Shown here: positions 43,736-52,467 of the stretch, in pieces
Position numbering within the stretch: the stretch's first letter is position 1
Layout of the letters: each line of letters begins with the position of its first letter
Assembly: GCA_002862085.1 (NCBI GenBank)
Contig: PKCK01000061.1
Span: forward strand, 62,001-126,000
Direction: 5' to 3'
Source: Planctomycetota bacterium
GTDB taxonomy: Bacteria; Planctomycetota; UBA1135; GCA-002686595
Length of the DNA stretch: 64,000 nt
Notes under the pieces: generated by a model
What the model saw: only the letters and a program-made list of their open reading frames with translations
The model's database searches: none
Told to the model about the DNA's origin: nothing
Program-made: the position numbers and the translations under genes

Positions 43736-43741
43736 AGCGTA
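43736..43741 (-). promoter_or_regulatory. TANNNT -10-like element (TACGCT)
   Basis: TACGCT ends exactly 7 nt before the GTG at 43728 and supports that start over the upstream in-frame alternatives. Confidence 0.55.
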
Positions 43742-43773
43742 CCGCCGCGGCGCCACCGCCGGGCCTCGCTGGC

Positions 43774-43779
43774 TATCCT
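43774..43779 (+). promoter_or_regulatory. TANNNT -10-like element (TATCCT)
   Basis: TATCCT ends exactly 7 nt before the ATG at 43787 and lies in the 58-bp divergent region shared with the molybdopterin oxidoreductase gene. Confidence 0.55.
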
Positions 43780-43786
43780 TCGCGGT

Positions 43787-45004
43787 ATGACCGACGAGAC
43801 GACGCCCGCGGGCCCCTGGGCCGCGCCGATGCCCGAAGAGACCTTCACCTTCATGCGCGACCTGCTGGCCGCGCCGAGCCCCGTGGGCTACGAGGGCGCC
43901 ATGACCTTCGGGGTGCTCGAGCCCCGCCTGCGCTCCTTCATGCCCGACGGGTGGGCGATCCACCGCTACGCCGGTAACGCGTCGCTCGTGGCGGACTCCG
44001 CGCCGGGTGACGAGGAGAAGCTCTCGGTGATGGTGGTCGGTCACGCGGACAAGATCCGCTGCCAGGTCCGCCGGATCGGCGACGACGGGAAGGTGTGGAT
44101 CGACTCGGACTCGTTCCTGCCGATGACCCTGCTCGGCAACGAGGTCCTCGTGTTCTCGCGGGACCCGGTCGACCCGGCGCGCAGCAAGGTCCTCCGCGGC
44201 GCGACGGTCGAGGCCCTCGGCGCGATCCATTTCGCCGACGCCGAGACGCGCTCCGGAAAGAAGGGCGTCACCAAGGAGCAGCTCTACCTGGAGCTGCACC
44301 TGACCGGAGAGGACCGCAAGGCCGAGGTCGAGGCCCTCGGCATCCGGGACGGCGATCCGATCCTGCTCGACCGCCCCATCCGGCGCGGCATCGGCCCGGA
44401 TTCCTTCACCGGCGCCTACCTGGACAACGGGCTCGGAGTCTTCGTGGCGGCGGAGGTCGCGCGCCTGATCGCGGAGGGCGACGCGCTGAAGAGCGTGCGA
44501 CTGCTCTCCGCGGCGGCGAGCCACGAGGAGATCGGCCGGATGGGCAGCCGCGTGCTGGCCGGTCACCTGCGCCCCGACGTCGTGATCGCGGTCGACGTGA
44601 GCCACGACTACGTCGCGGCCCCGGGGATCGAGAGCCGTCGGATGACCAAGACGACCATGGGCGAGGGCTTCACCCTCGCCACCGGCGCCATCGTGAGCGA
44701 GCAGCTCAACTCCCTGATCGAGGCCGCCTCCCGCGAGGCGGGTATCCCTTATCAGATGTCCGTCGTCGGCCGCGACACGGGGACCGACGCCATGGCGGCG
44801 TTCTTCGCAGGACACGACGCCGCGACGACGTCCGTGGGCTTCCCCATCCGCAACATGCACACCGTCTCGGAGACGGGCCACACCGGGGACGTCCTCGCGG
44901 CGGTGCACGGCATCGTCGCGGCGATCCGCGCCATGGACGCGAAAGGCATGACGCGGGCGGACTTCGAGCAGGGCCACGTGCGCCTCGACCTCGCCGAAGG
45001 CTGA
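43787..45004 (+). CDS. M42-family metallo-aminopeptidase
   Basis: The 405-aa protein (start ATG 43787, favoured by the upstream TATCCT) has the metal-site motifs of M42 peptidases. VVGHADKI carries the first His and Asp, TGAYLDNGLG the bridging Asp, ASHEEIG the catalytic Glu and metal Glu, VIAVDVSHD a further Asp, and FPIRNMHT the last His. Related enzymes are dodecameric cytosolic aminopeptidases; other M42 members are endoglucanase-like in name only. The first motif is HADK rather than HxDE. It ends at a strong terminator hairpin. Confidence 0.88.
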   Translation: MTDETTPAGPWAAPMPEETFTFMRDLLAAPSPVGYEGAMTFGVLEPRLRSFMPDGWAIHRYAGNASLVADSAPGDEEKLSVMVVGHADKIRCQVRRIGDDGKVWIDSDSFLPMTLLGNEVLVFSRDPVDPARSKVLRGATVEALGAIHFADAETRSGKKGVTKEQLYLELHLTGEDRKAEVEALGIRDGDPILLDRPIRRGIGPDSFTGAYLDNGLGVFVAAEVARLIAEGDALKSVRLLSAAASHEEIGRMGSRVLAGHLRPDVVIAVDVSHDYVAAPGIESRRMTKTTMGEGFTLATGAIVSEQLNSLIEAASREAGIPYQMSVVGRDTGTDAMAAFFAGHDAATTSVGFPIRNMHTVSETGHTGDVLAAVHGIVAAIRAMDAKGMTRADFEQGHVRLDLAEG

Positions 45005-45028
45005 GCGCGCGCTCGCGCGGAGCGGAGA

Positions 45029-45068
45029 GAGGCCCCCGGCCCGGCGCGCGCGCCAGGCCGGGGGCCTC
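45029..45068. terminator. 13-bp perfect hairpin between convergent genes
   Basis: Arms 45029-45041 and 45056-45068 are perfect complements around a 14-nt GC-rich loop. It lies between convergent stops at 45004 and 45099 and can terminate both transcripts. Confidence 0.7.
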
Positions 45069-45098
45069 CTCGAATCTCCAGCGGGACCCGCGGCCGGA

Positions 45099-46019
45099 TC
45101 AGAAGTCGTCGACGGAGCGGTAGGCGTTGATCAGGGCGCGCTCGCCCTCCTTACCCGGAAGGCTGTTCCCGTGCTCCATCCCGACGATCCCGCCGAACCC
45201 CTTGCGCGCGATGTGGCGGAAGACGTTCCTGTAGTTGATCTCGCCGGTCGTCGGCTCCTTGCGGCCGGGATTGTCGCCCACCTGGAAGTAGGCGATCTCG
45301 TCCCAGGCCTTGTCGATGTTCGGGATGAGGTTCCCCTCGGTGATCTGCTGGTGATACAGGTCGTCGAGGATCTTGATCGAGGGCCGGTTCACCGCCCGGC
45401 AGATCATGTAGGCCTGCGGGATCCCCGTGAGGAAGCAGCCGGGATGGTCGGTGAACGGATTGAGCGGCTCGAGCACGGCGATCAGCCCACCGGGCTCGAG
45501 GATGTCAGCGGCGCGGCGAAGGTTGTCGACGACGCGCGCCGTCTGATACTCCATCGGCGCCCTGCGGGCGAGCGAGCCCGGGACGAGCGTGCACCACTTC
45601 GCGTTGACTCGCTCGGCGACCTCCACCGAGTTGCGCAGCTGCTGCTCCACGCCCTTCCAGAGCTCGGCGTCGTCCGATGCGAAGGTGGGCTTTCCGAGGT
45701 TGGCATGAGCGACGAAGACGCCCATCGTCATGCCGAGGTCCTCGAGGGCCTGACCGATGCGCTCCTGATCGGCGGGAGAGCGTCCTGCCATCCCGTTGTC
45801 CTCGAGCGCAGTGAAGCCCTCGTCGGCCATGAACTTCAGCTGATCCACCGGGTCGTTCCCCGCGTGGTTCTTGAACATGCCGAAGTGGGGCGCGTACTTG
45901 AGCTTGAAGGGCGAGCTCGAGGACTTCGCGGAGCCCTCCTGAGCGGCGAATGCGCTGGCGGATCCCGCGGCGGCGGCCGTGGCCGCCAGTCCCGCCCGGA
46001 GCAGGTCTCGTCTTTTCAT
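45099..46019 (-). CDS. Secreted TIM-barrel protein, hydroxypyruvate isomerase/sugar epimerase-like
   Basis: The 306-aa precursor has a Tat-type signal (MKRRDLLRAGLAATAAAAGS). The remainder is a TIM barrel of the xylose isomerase-like/hydroxypyruvate isomerase group. Candidate metal/substrate residues are E in ALEDNGMAGRS, E in AVLEPLNPFTDHPG, D in KILDDLYHQQ, and E in GIVGMEHGNS. Hydroxypyruvate isomerases are usually cytosolic; export by Tat suggests a different role, such as a periplasmic sugar-processing step. TACACT ends 6 nt before the ATG. Confidence 0.85.
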   Translation of the reverse strand: MKRRDLLRAGLAATAAAAGSASAFAAQEGSAKSSSSPFKLKYAPHFGMFKNHAGNDPVDQLKFMADEGFTALEDNGMAGRSPADQERIGQALEDLGMTMGVFVAHANLGKPTFASDDAELWKGVEQQLRNSVEVAERVNAKWCTLVPGSLARRAPMEYQTARVVDNLRRAADILEPGGLIAVLEPLNPFTDHPGCFLTGIPQAYMICRAVNRPSIKILDDLYHQQITEGNLIPNIDKAWDEIAYFQVGDNPGRKEPTTGEINYRNVFRHIARKGFGGIVGMEHGNSLPGKEGERALINAYRSVDDF

Positions 46020-46025
46020 GTTCGC

Positions 46026-46031
46026 AGTGTA
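46026..46031 (-). promoter_or_regulatory. TANNNT -10-like element (TACACT)
   Basis: TACACT ends 6 nt before the ATG of the TIM-barrel gene at 46019. Confidence 0.45.
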
Positions 46032-46162
46032 GACACGCCGCGAGAACCCGTCGGCGCTCCTGCGGAGACGCGCGGAGACGAGGAGCGCGCCCGACCAGGC
46101 ACATCAGGCATGCGAACGAGCCGCTCCCCGGACAACCAGAGGCCCGCTCCGGCCCCGTTCCC

Positions 46163-46168
46163 TACGCT
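46163..46168 (+). promoter_or_regulatory. TANNNT -10-like element (TACGCT)
   Basis: TACGCT ends 6 nt before the ATG at 46175. The same hexamer precedes the starts at 9761 and 43728. It favours ATG 46175 over upstream in-frame ATGs. Confidence 0.5.
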
Positions 46169-46174
46169 GGTGCC

Positions 46175-49174
46175 ATGCTCGCTGCGATGATCCTCGCCCA
46201 GACCGCGGCGGCGCCCGACTTCGCGCGTGAGGTCCGGCCCCTCCTGGCGGAGCGATGCTTCCCCTGCCACGGCCCGGACGAGGCCACGCGCGAGGCGGAG
46301 CTGCGCCTCGACACGATTGAGGGGGCGCATGCGGCCTTCGTCCCGGGCGACCTCGACGCGAGCGAGGCGTGGGCGCGGATCCGGAGCGAGTTCGAGTTCG
46401 AGCAGATGCCGCCGCCGGACTCCCACGTCGCCCCGCTCGACGAGGAGGAGCAGGCCCTCCTCCGCAGCTGGATCGAGGCGGGCGCGCCCTGGCGGACGCA
46501 TTGGTCCTTCACGCCGCCCCGCAAGGCGGCGCTCCCGGACCGCGCGAGCCACCCCATCGACGCGCTCGTCGCGCGCGTACTGGAGGCCGAGGGGGTCGCC
46601 GCGGCGGAGCCGGCCGCGCGCCCGACGCTCGCCCGCCGCCTGAGCTTCGACCTGCGCGGCCTGCCCCCGACGCCCGAGGAGGTCGCGGCCGCCGAGGACG
46701 ACGCCGCCCTCGAGCGGTGGATCGAGGACATGCTGGCCTCCACGGCCCACGCCGAACGCCTCGCCCACTGGTGGCTCGACGCGGCGCGCTACGCCGACAC
46801 GGACGGCTTCCAGCAGGACGCGACCCGGCAGAACTGGCCCTGGCGCGACTGGGTCGTGCGCGCCTTCCGCGAGAACATGCCCCTCGACCGCTTCACCGAG
46901 CTGCAGTTCGCGGGCGATCTCATCGCCCCGGACGACGCGGACGCGGTGCTCGCGACGTGCTTCCACCGCAACCACATGCACAACGGCGAGGGCGGCCGCG
47001 ACCCCGAGGAGTCGCGGGTGGACTACGTCCGGGATCGCGTCAACACCGTGGGCGCGGTCTGGCTCGGGCTGACCCTCGACTGTGCCCAGTGCCACGACCA
47101 CAAGTACGACCCGCTCTCCCAGACGGAGTACTACGCGCTCTCCGCCTTCTTCGACTCCATCGACGAGTCCGGGCAGGCGGGCGGGAGCGCGGGACCGTTC
47201 CTCGACTACCTGCCCGACCTCCCCGCGGCCCCGCTGGAGACCGCGCGGACGGAGCTCGAAGCGTCGCGGAGCTGGCGCATCCGCGTGGAGGAAGCGGCAC
47301 GCGGGCCTTACCTCGAGCAGCGCGAGAACGCCGCGGACGGTCCCCGCGGCTTCCTCCGTCCCCGTCTCCTCGGCGCGCACAGCATCGAGGGGCACGAGCT
47401 CGAGGTGGCGGAGGATGGCGTGGTCGAACGTCGTGCACCGCGCTCCGCGCAGGACGAGTACGTCGTCCGCTTCGACCCGGGTGACCTGACGCGCGTCACG
47501 GGGATCGAGGTGACGCTTCTCCCGGACGAGGGAGGTGCCTTCTCCGACGCGGCCGACGGCCACTTCGTTCTCACCGGAGTGAAGCTGGCGCGCAGCGGGC
47601 AGGAAGCGCCTCCAGCGGGCTGGGCGGGCGCGGTGGCGGATGCCGCGGGCCGCGGCGAAGACAGGGAGATCGGGCCCGCGGCCGGCGCCCTCGACGACGA
47701 TCCCCGCAAGGGCTGGACGCTGCGGGAGTCGGGCTGGGAGGGCCCCGCGCGCATACGCCTCGCCCTCGAGGAACCCATGGGGGTGAGCGCCGGCGAGGCC
47801 CTGGAGGTGACGCTGCTCTTCCGATCGAACGTCGTCGGGAGCTACGCGAAGCGCGCCCGGATCGCCCTCACCGCGGAGAAGGGCGACGCCCCGCGAACCC
47901 TGGGCCCGACGCCCCGGGAAGCCCTCGCCGAGCATCTGGAAGAAGCGGGTGACGCCCCGCTGCCGGACGAGCTCGACGCGCGGCTGTTCCGTCAGTTCCT
48001 CGATGACGACCCGGCCTGGACGGACGCCGACCGCCGCGTGCGCGGTCTCGAACAGCACGTCCGCGACCAGGAGCAGGGCCGCGGCGCGCGGCGGGTCACC
48101 GTGCTGCGCGAACGGACGGAGCCCCGGACGACGGCCGTGCTCGAACGGGGCGTCTGGAACGCACGCGGCGCGCCGGTCGGCCGCGCGGTGCCCGCGTCGA
48201 TCGGCGCGCCAGCGCTCGCGACCGATGCGCCCACGCGGCTCGACCTCGCCAGGTGGCTGACGGCGCCGGACCACCCGCTCACGGCGCGGGTCCTCGTCAA
48301 CCAGGTCTGGCAGATGCTCCTCGGGCGCGGCCTCGTCGACACGCCCGCCGATCTCGGGACGCAGTGCGCTCCGCCAGTGCACGAGGAGCTTCTCGACTGG
48401 CTCGCCGCGGACCTCGTCGAGAACGGCTGGGACCTCCGCCGCCTCGTCCGGCTCATCGTCACCAGCGACACCTACCGCCGCACGAGTCGCTCCACCGAGG
48501 CCGAGCGCGCCCGCGATCCAGAGGGCCGACTGCTCGCGCGCGCGCCGCGCTTCCGTCTCCCGAGCTGGATGATCCGCGACGCCGCGCTCTCCGCCAGCGG
48601 GCTGCTCGACCCCACGACCGGCGGGCCCCCGGTCTTCCCCCACCAGCCGCCCGGCGTGTGGGAGGAGATGTTCATGGGGCGCATGCGCTACCGCCCGACC
48701 GTGGGCAGCGCACGCCATCGCCGCTCGCTCTACGCCTTCTGGCGCCGCAACGTCACCCCGACCTTCTTCTTCGACAGCGCCGACCGCCGCACGTGCTCCG
48801 TGGCGCGGCGCATGACCAACACTCCCCTGCAGGCGCTCACGCTCCTCAACGATCGGACCTTCGCCGAGGCCGCGCAGGCGCTCGGCGAAGGGGCCGCCGG
48901 CACGCCCGGGAGCGACAGCGAGCGGATCCAGGGGCTCGCGCGGCGCGTGCTGAGCCGGGAGCTCGCAGACGCCGAGCTCGCGGCGGTCGAGTCCGCGCTG
49001 GAGCGACTCCGCAGCATCTACGAGCGTGACCCCGCGGCCGCCCGGGCAGCGACCGCGCCCTCCCCCCTCGAACCGGTCCCGGCGAGGTCCGAGCTGGATC
49101 ACGTCGAGGTCGCGAGCCTGACCGCGGTCGCAGCGATGCTCCTGAACACCGACGAGGCCATCACCCGTGAGTGA
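46175..49174 (+). CDS. DUF1549/DUF1553 planctomycete protein with CxxCH domain (second copy)
   Basis: The 999-aa secreted protein (start ATG 46175) has C28-F-P-C31-H32 in RCFPCHGPD, then DUF1549 with C303-A-Q-C306-H307 (CAQCHDHKYD) and a C-terminal DUF1553 with NPLTARV-like DHPLTARVLVNQVWQ and [15 protein letters not shown]. Between them is a beta-rich insert (residues ~400-600) unlike the LamG of the first copy. Same module as 35067-39421, but too diverged to be a recent duplicate. Its last 8 bp overlap the GTG start of the following DUF1501 gene. Confidence 0.92.
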   Translation: MLAAMILAQTAAAPDFAREVRPLLAERCFPCHGPDEATREAELRLDTIEGAHAAFVPGDLDASEAWARIRSEFEFEQMPPPDSHVAPLDEEEQALLRSWIEAGAPWRTHWSFTPPRKAALPDRASHPIDALVARVLEAEGVAAAEPAARPTLARRLSFDLRGLPPTPEEVAAAEDDAALERWIEDMLASTAHAERLAHWWLDAARYADTDGFQQDATRQNWPWRDWVVRAFRENMPLDRFTELQFAGDLIAPDDADAVLATCFHRNHMHNGEGGRDPEESRVDYVRDRVNTVGAVWLGLTLDCAQCHDHKYDPLSQTEYYALSAFFDSIDESGQAGGSAGPFLDYLPDLPAAPLETARTELEASRSWRIRVEEAARGPYLEQRENAADGPRGFLRPRLLGAHSIEGHELEVAEDGVVERRAPRSAQDEYVVRFDPGDLTRVTGIEVTLLPDEGGAFSDAADGHFVLTGVKLARSGQEAPPAGWAGAVADAAGRGEDREIGPAAGALDDDPRKGWTLRESGWEGPARIRLALEEPMGVSAGEALEVTLLFRSNVVGSYAKRARIALTAEKGDAPRTLGPTPREALAEHLEEAGDAPLPDELDARLFRQFLDDDPAWTDADRRVRGLEQHVRDQEQGRGARRVTVLRERTEPRTTAVLERGVWNARGAPVGRAVPASIGAPALATDAPTRLDLARWLTAPDHPLTARVLVNQVWQMLLGRGLVDTPADLGTQCAPPVHEELLDWLAADLVENGWDLRRLVRLIVTSDTYRRTSRSTEAERARDPEGRLLARAPRFRLPSWMIRDAALSASGLLDPTTGGPPVFPHQPPGVWEEMFMGRMRYRPTVGSARHRRSLYAFWRRNVTPTFFFDSADRRTCSVARRMTNTPLQALTLLNDRTFAEAAQALGEGAAGTPGSDSERIQGLARRVLSRELADAELAAVESALERLRSIYERDPAAARAATAPSPLEPVPARSELDHVEVASLTAVAAMLLNTDEAITRE

Positions 49175-50600
49175 CGCTCCCCGCATCGACCCGAACCTCC
49201 TCGGCCGGCGCGCGTTCCTCCGCGGCGTCGGAGCCGCGGGTCTCGCGCCGCTCGGCCTCGCATCGCTGCTCGCCCGGGAGGACGGGGGCGCCGCAGGCCT
49301 GCCCCACTTCCCGGGCAAGGTGCGCCGCGTGGTGATGCTGACCCAGTCGGGCGGGCCCTCGCAGCTCGAGCTGTTCGACCCCAAGCCCGGGATGGTCGAG
49401 CGCGCCGGCGAGGTGATCCCCGAGAGCGTGCGCCGCGGCCAGCGCCTCACGGGGATGACGAAGGGCAAGCCCCAGCTCGTGCTCCCCTCGCGCGCGCGGT
49501 TTCGCCGGCGCGGGGAGAGCGGCATCGAGCTCTCCGACTGGATCCCCCACATCGGCGGCGTCGCGGACCGCATCGCCCTCGTGCGCTCCATGGTCACCGA
49601 TCAGATCAACCACGCGCCGGCCATGACGCAGTTCCTCACCGGGAACCAGCTGCCCGGACGGCCGAGCCTCGGGGCGTGGACCAGCTACGGGCTCGGACGC
49701 ATCAGCGACGACCTCCCGAGCTTCGTCGTGCTGATCACGCGTATGCAGCGCGGTTCGGACCAGCCTCTCTACGACCACTACTGGGGCGCGGGCGCTCTCC
49801 CCTCCGAGCACCAGGGCGTACGCCTCCGCGCGGCGCGCTCGCCCGTGCTCTACCTCGACAATCCCGGCGGCGTCGGCCGCGAGGTGCGACGCGCCCAGCT
49901 CGACGGCATCGGCGCACTCAACGACGAGCGACGCGAGCTCACGGGCGACCCCGAGATCGAGGCGCGCACCGCCCAGTACGAGCTCGCCTACCGCATGCAG
50001 GCGAGCGTACCCGAGCTCACGGACATGTCGGACGAGTCCGACGAGACCTACGAGCTGTACGGCCCCGATTCGCGGCGCGCCGGCAGCTACGCATACCACT
50101 GCGTGCTCGCCCGCCGGATGCTCGAGCGGGGCGTGCGCTTCGTCCAGCTGATCCACCCCGACTGGGACCACCACAGCCGCCTGACGAGCTGGTGCCGCAT
50201 GCGCTGCCGTGACACCGACCAGCCGAGCGCGGCGCTGATCCGCGACCTCGAGCGACGGGGCCTCCTCGAGGACACCCTCGTCGTCTGGGGCGGCGAGTTC
50301 GGCCGGAGCCCCGCGGGTCAGGGTGACTGGCAGAGCCTCGAGGCGGGCCGTGATCACCACCCCTGCAGCTTCAGCCTGTTCCTCGCAGGCGCGGGCGTGA
50401 AGCGCGGCGTCGTCCACGGCCGCACCGACGACTACGGCTTCCACGCCGCGGAGGATCCGGTCCACGTGCGCGACCTGCACGCGACGATCCTGCACCTGCT
50501 CGGCATCGACCACGAACGATTCGCGATCCGCCAGAGCGGCCTGGACGTCCGCTTGACCGGCGTCGAGCCGGCGCGGGTCGTGGAGGAGCTGCTCGCCTGA
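49167..50600 (+). CDS. DUF1501 protein with Tat signal (second copy)
   Basis: The GTG at 49167 (overlapping the previous stop by 8 bp) gives a short N-terminus before GRRAFLRGVGAAGLAPLGLASL, a twin-arginine signal. The 477-aa product has the same landmarks as the first copy: MLTQSGGPSQLELFDPKPGM, IALVRSMVTDQINHAP, WDHHSRLTSW and LVVWGGEFGRSPAG. It is paired with the DUF1549/DUF1553 protein upstream. Confidence 0.93.
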   Translation: MSDAPRIDPNLLGRRAFLRGVGAAGLAPLGLASLLAREDGGAAGLPHFPGKVRRVVMLTQSGGPSQLELFDPKPGMVERAGEVIPESVRRGQRLTGMTKGKPQLVLPSRARFRRRGESGIELSDWIPHIGGVADRIALVRSMVTDQINHAPAMTQFLTGNQLPGRPSLGAWTSYGLGRISDDLPSFVVLITRMQRGSDQPLYDHYWGAGALPSEHQGVRLRAARSPVLYLDNPGGVGREVRRAQLDGIGALNDERRELTGDPEIEARTAQYELAYRMQASVPELTDMSDESDETYELYGPDSRRAGSYAYHCVLARRMLERGVRFVQLIHPDWDHHSRLTSWCRMRCRDTDQPSAALIRDLERRGLLEDTLVVWGGEFGRSPAGQGDWQSLEAGRDHHPCSFSLFLAGAGVKRGVVHGRTDDYGFHAAEDPVHVRDLHATILHLLGIDHERFAIRQSGLDVRLTGVEPARVVEELLA

Positions 50601-50613
50601 GGGCGCGCGGCGC

Positions 50614-51048
50614 TCAGTCCACCAGCTCGTCCTCGACGTCTCGCGGGAGCTGGCGGCGCGGCAGCAGATCGCCGAGGTAGCCGCGCCTGAGCGCCGTCAG
50701 CCGCCAGTCGGGCCCGAAGAAGAGCACGAGCCCCTCGGTCGTCGTGTCCGTGCTCGTGAAGCGGAAGTTGCCCTGGGCGTCGCCGATGGGTGCCGAGACC
50801 TCGATGTTCCAGTCGGTCACGTCCGCCCAGCCCCACGCGAGCGCGAGGCCGAGCCCCACCTCGATCACGTGGACCGGAGCGCCGAGATGTTCGAGCGCGT
50901 CGCTCACGTCGCTCGTGCCGACCGCGAGCGCGTCCACGCGCTCGGGAAGCGGCTCCTGGAACACCCGGGAGCGGTTGTAGTCCCCGTCGACGCAGGCGGC
51001 GCCGAGGAGCGCCGCGGCCAGGGCGGCTGCCGTGCGAGCGCAGGTCAC
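50614..51048 (-). CDS. BamE-like small lipoprotein (copy A)
   Basis: The 144-aa precursor starts at GTG and has a lipoprotein signal (ALAAALLGAACVDGD). The mature part begins LPERVDALAVGTSDVSDALEHLGAPVHVIEVG, which matches the pattern of SmpA/OmlA/BamE-type domains (small alpha-beta with a conserved lGxP turn), and is alignable by eye to the neighbour 51053-51442. Similar proteins hold the outer-membrane assembly complex together, but many in this class are unknown. It lies 4 bp behind its paralogue in the same orientation. Confidence 0.72.
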   Translation of the reverse strand: MTCARTAAALAAALLGAACVDGDYNRSRVFQEPLPERVDALAVGTSDVSDALEHLGAPVHVIEVGLGLALAWGWADVTDWNIEVSAPIGDAQGNFRFTSTDTTTEGLVLFFGPDWRLTALRRGYLGDLLPRRQLPRDVEDELVD

Positions 51049-51052
51049 GGGG

Positions 51053-51442
51053 TCAGAAGACAGGCACGTCGTAGTCGGCCTCGGACGCCTGGAAGAGCGT
51101 CCCCACGTGGAGGACGTTGTCGGCCTCGTCGAAGAAGACCCAGACGCGGTCCGACTGGGTGTCGACGCCGCGGAGCCCCAGCAGGATCAGGAAGGCCGCG
51201 GCCTGCTTCTCGACCGTGTGCTCGTAGCGCCATGCGCTGCGGCGGCCCAGCTGGACGACCTCGTTCGGGGCGCCCAGGAGGCGCGTCACGTCGTCGGCGG
51301 TGGACTGCCCCGGGACGATCTGCGCGACGGCCTCCGGCGGCAGGACGGGGTTGGCCGTGGAGCGGCTCAGGAAGCAGCCCGCGAGCGGGAGAGCGAGGGC
51401 GAGCGCCAGGCCGGCGCGGAGGAGAGGGTTCGTGTCGATCAT
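51053..51442 (-). CDS. BamE-like small lipoprotein (copy B)
   Basis: The chosen ATG gives MIDTNPLLRAGLALALALPLAGC, a lipoprotein signal; the upstream frame has none. The mature region LPPEAVAQIVPGQSTADDVTRLLGAPNEVVQLG parallels that of copy A, then WRYEHTVEKQAA and a VWVFFDEADNVLHVG strand fit a BamE/SmpA-like fold. 129-aa product. The two genes look like an ancient tandem duplication. TACACT is 13 nt upstream of the ATG, an intermediate spacing. Confidence 0.75.
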   Translation of the reverse strand: MIDTNPLLRAGLALALALPLAGCFLSRSTANPVLPPEAVAQIVPGQSTADDVTRLLGAPNEVVQLGRRSAWRYEHTVEKQAAAFLILLGLRGVDTQSDRVWVFFDEADNVLHVGTLFQASEADYDVPVF

Positions 51443-51489
51443 GGTGTCGCTGGGAAGTGTAGGGTCGTTCGCACGTCCCCCACCTCCCG

Positions 51490-52467
51490 TTGCGCGTCGC
51501 CGTAGATCTATCCCCACTCGTCCGCTCGTTCCCCGCGAGCATCCGCCGGATCACCCGGTCGATCCTCGATCGGATCGAGGCGCGGGGGGACGTCGAGATC
51601 GTGGGCGTCGCCCCCCCTGACCGGGGCCTGCTGGGCGCCTGGCGCCAGGTCGGACTCCCCCGGGCCGCGAGGAAGCACGGAGCCCGGGTGCTCCACTGCT
51701 TCGGCTCGTCCTTCCCCCTGGCCGCCGGGATCCCCACCGTCCAGACCGTGCACGAGTGCCCCTGGCTCCACGGCTCGTGCGAGAACAGCGGCGCTCGCCA
51801 TCGACTCTGGGCCCACCTCGGCCGCACGCGGGCCGCTCGCACCTGCACGCCCTCCGAGGGCGTCGCGCGCGATCTCCGCGGGCTCGGCCACGGCGAGCGC
51901 CTGCGCGTCGTGCCCTGGGGCGTGGGCGGGGAGTTCTCGCCCGGACGGGACGACGCCGACCGGCGTCTCGGGGAGGCCCTCGCCGAGCTCCCGCAGACCC
52001 CCTTCGTCCTGTGCCCCGCCGCGGCGGGGCGGCCCAAGAAGCGCGTCGACCGCGTCGTCGCCGGCGCAGCCGCCGTGGGCCTCGCGGTCGCGGTGACCGG
52101 ACGAGGCGAGGTCCCTGCCGGCGCGCGAGCGCTCGGTGAGGTCCCGGAGGAGCTCCTGCCCGCGCTCTACCGTCGCGCGGCCGCCGTGGCGATCCTGTCC
52201 CGCTCGGAGGGATTCGCGCTGCCCGTCCTGGAGGCCGCTGCGAGCGGGACCCCCGTGGTGGTCTCGCGGGGCAGCGTCCAGGCGGAGACCGCCGGAACGG
52301 CGGGGGTCGAGGTCGATCCGGACGACCCTGACGATGTCGCGCGCGGTCTGCGCCTCGCCCAGGACCGCGACCCCGTACGCGCCGCGGCGGGACGCGCGAG
52401 AGCGCGGGAGCTCGACTGGGAACGCTCCGCCGCGCGCCTCGTCGAGGTGTGGGAGGAGATCGCATGA
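51490..52467 (+). CDS. Glycosyltransferase (GT4-like, copy 1)
   Basis: Start is TTG, giving MRVAVDLSPLVRSFPASIRRITRSIL. The 325-aa product has a GT-B fold: VLHCFGSSFP and TVHECPWLHGSC in the first Rossmann domain and FVLCPAAAGRPKKRVDRVV in the second. The donor-binding E-x7-E is in SRSEGFALPVLEAAASGTPVVV. Substrate is not predictable. Its stop overlaps the next start by ATGA, so the two genes are translationally coupled. The only TA-nnn-T element (TAGGGT 51460-51465) is 24 nt upstream. Confidence 0.87.
   Translation: MRVAVDLSPLVRSFPASIRRITRSILDRIEARGDVEIVGVAPPDRGLLGAWRQVGLPRAARKHGARVLHCFGSSFPLAAGIPTVQTVHECPWLHGSCENSGARHRLWAHLGRTRAARTCTPSEGVARDLRGLGHGERLRVVPWGVGGEFSPGRDDADRRLGEALAELPQTPFVLCPAAAGRPKKRVDRVVAGAAAVGLAVAVTGRGEVPAGARALGEVPEELLPALYRRAAAVAILSRSEGFALPVLEAAASGTPVVVSRGSVQAETAGTAGVEVDPDDPDDVARGLRLAQDRDPVRAAAGRARARELDWERSAARLVEVWEEIA

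Noticed and set aside
46016-49597. 1193-codon minus-strand open frame opposite the second DUF1549/DUF1553 gene
   Set aside because: Low-complexity Arg/Gly/Val-rich translation with no family motif; the plus-strand gene has CxxCH and DUF1553 motifs.
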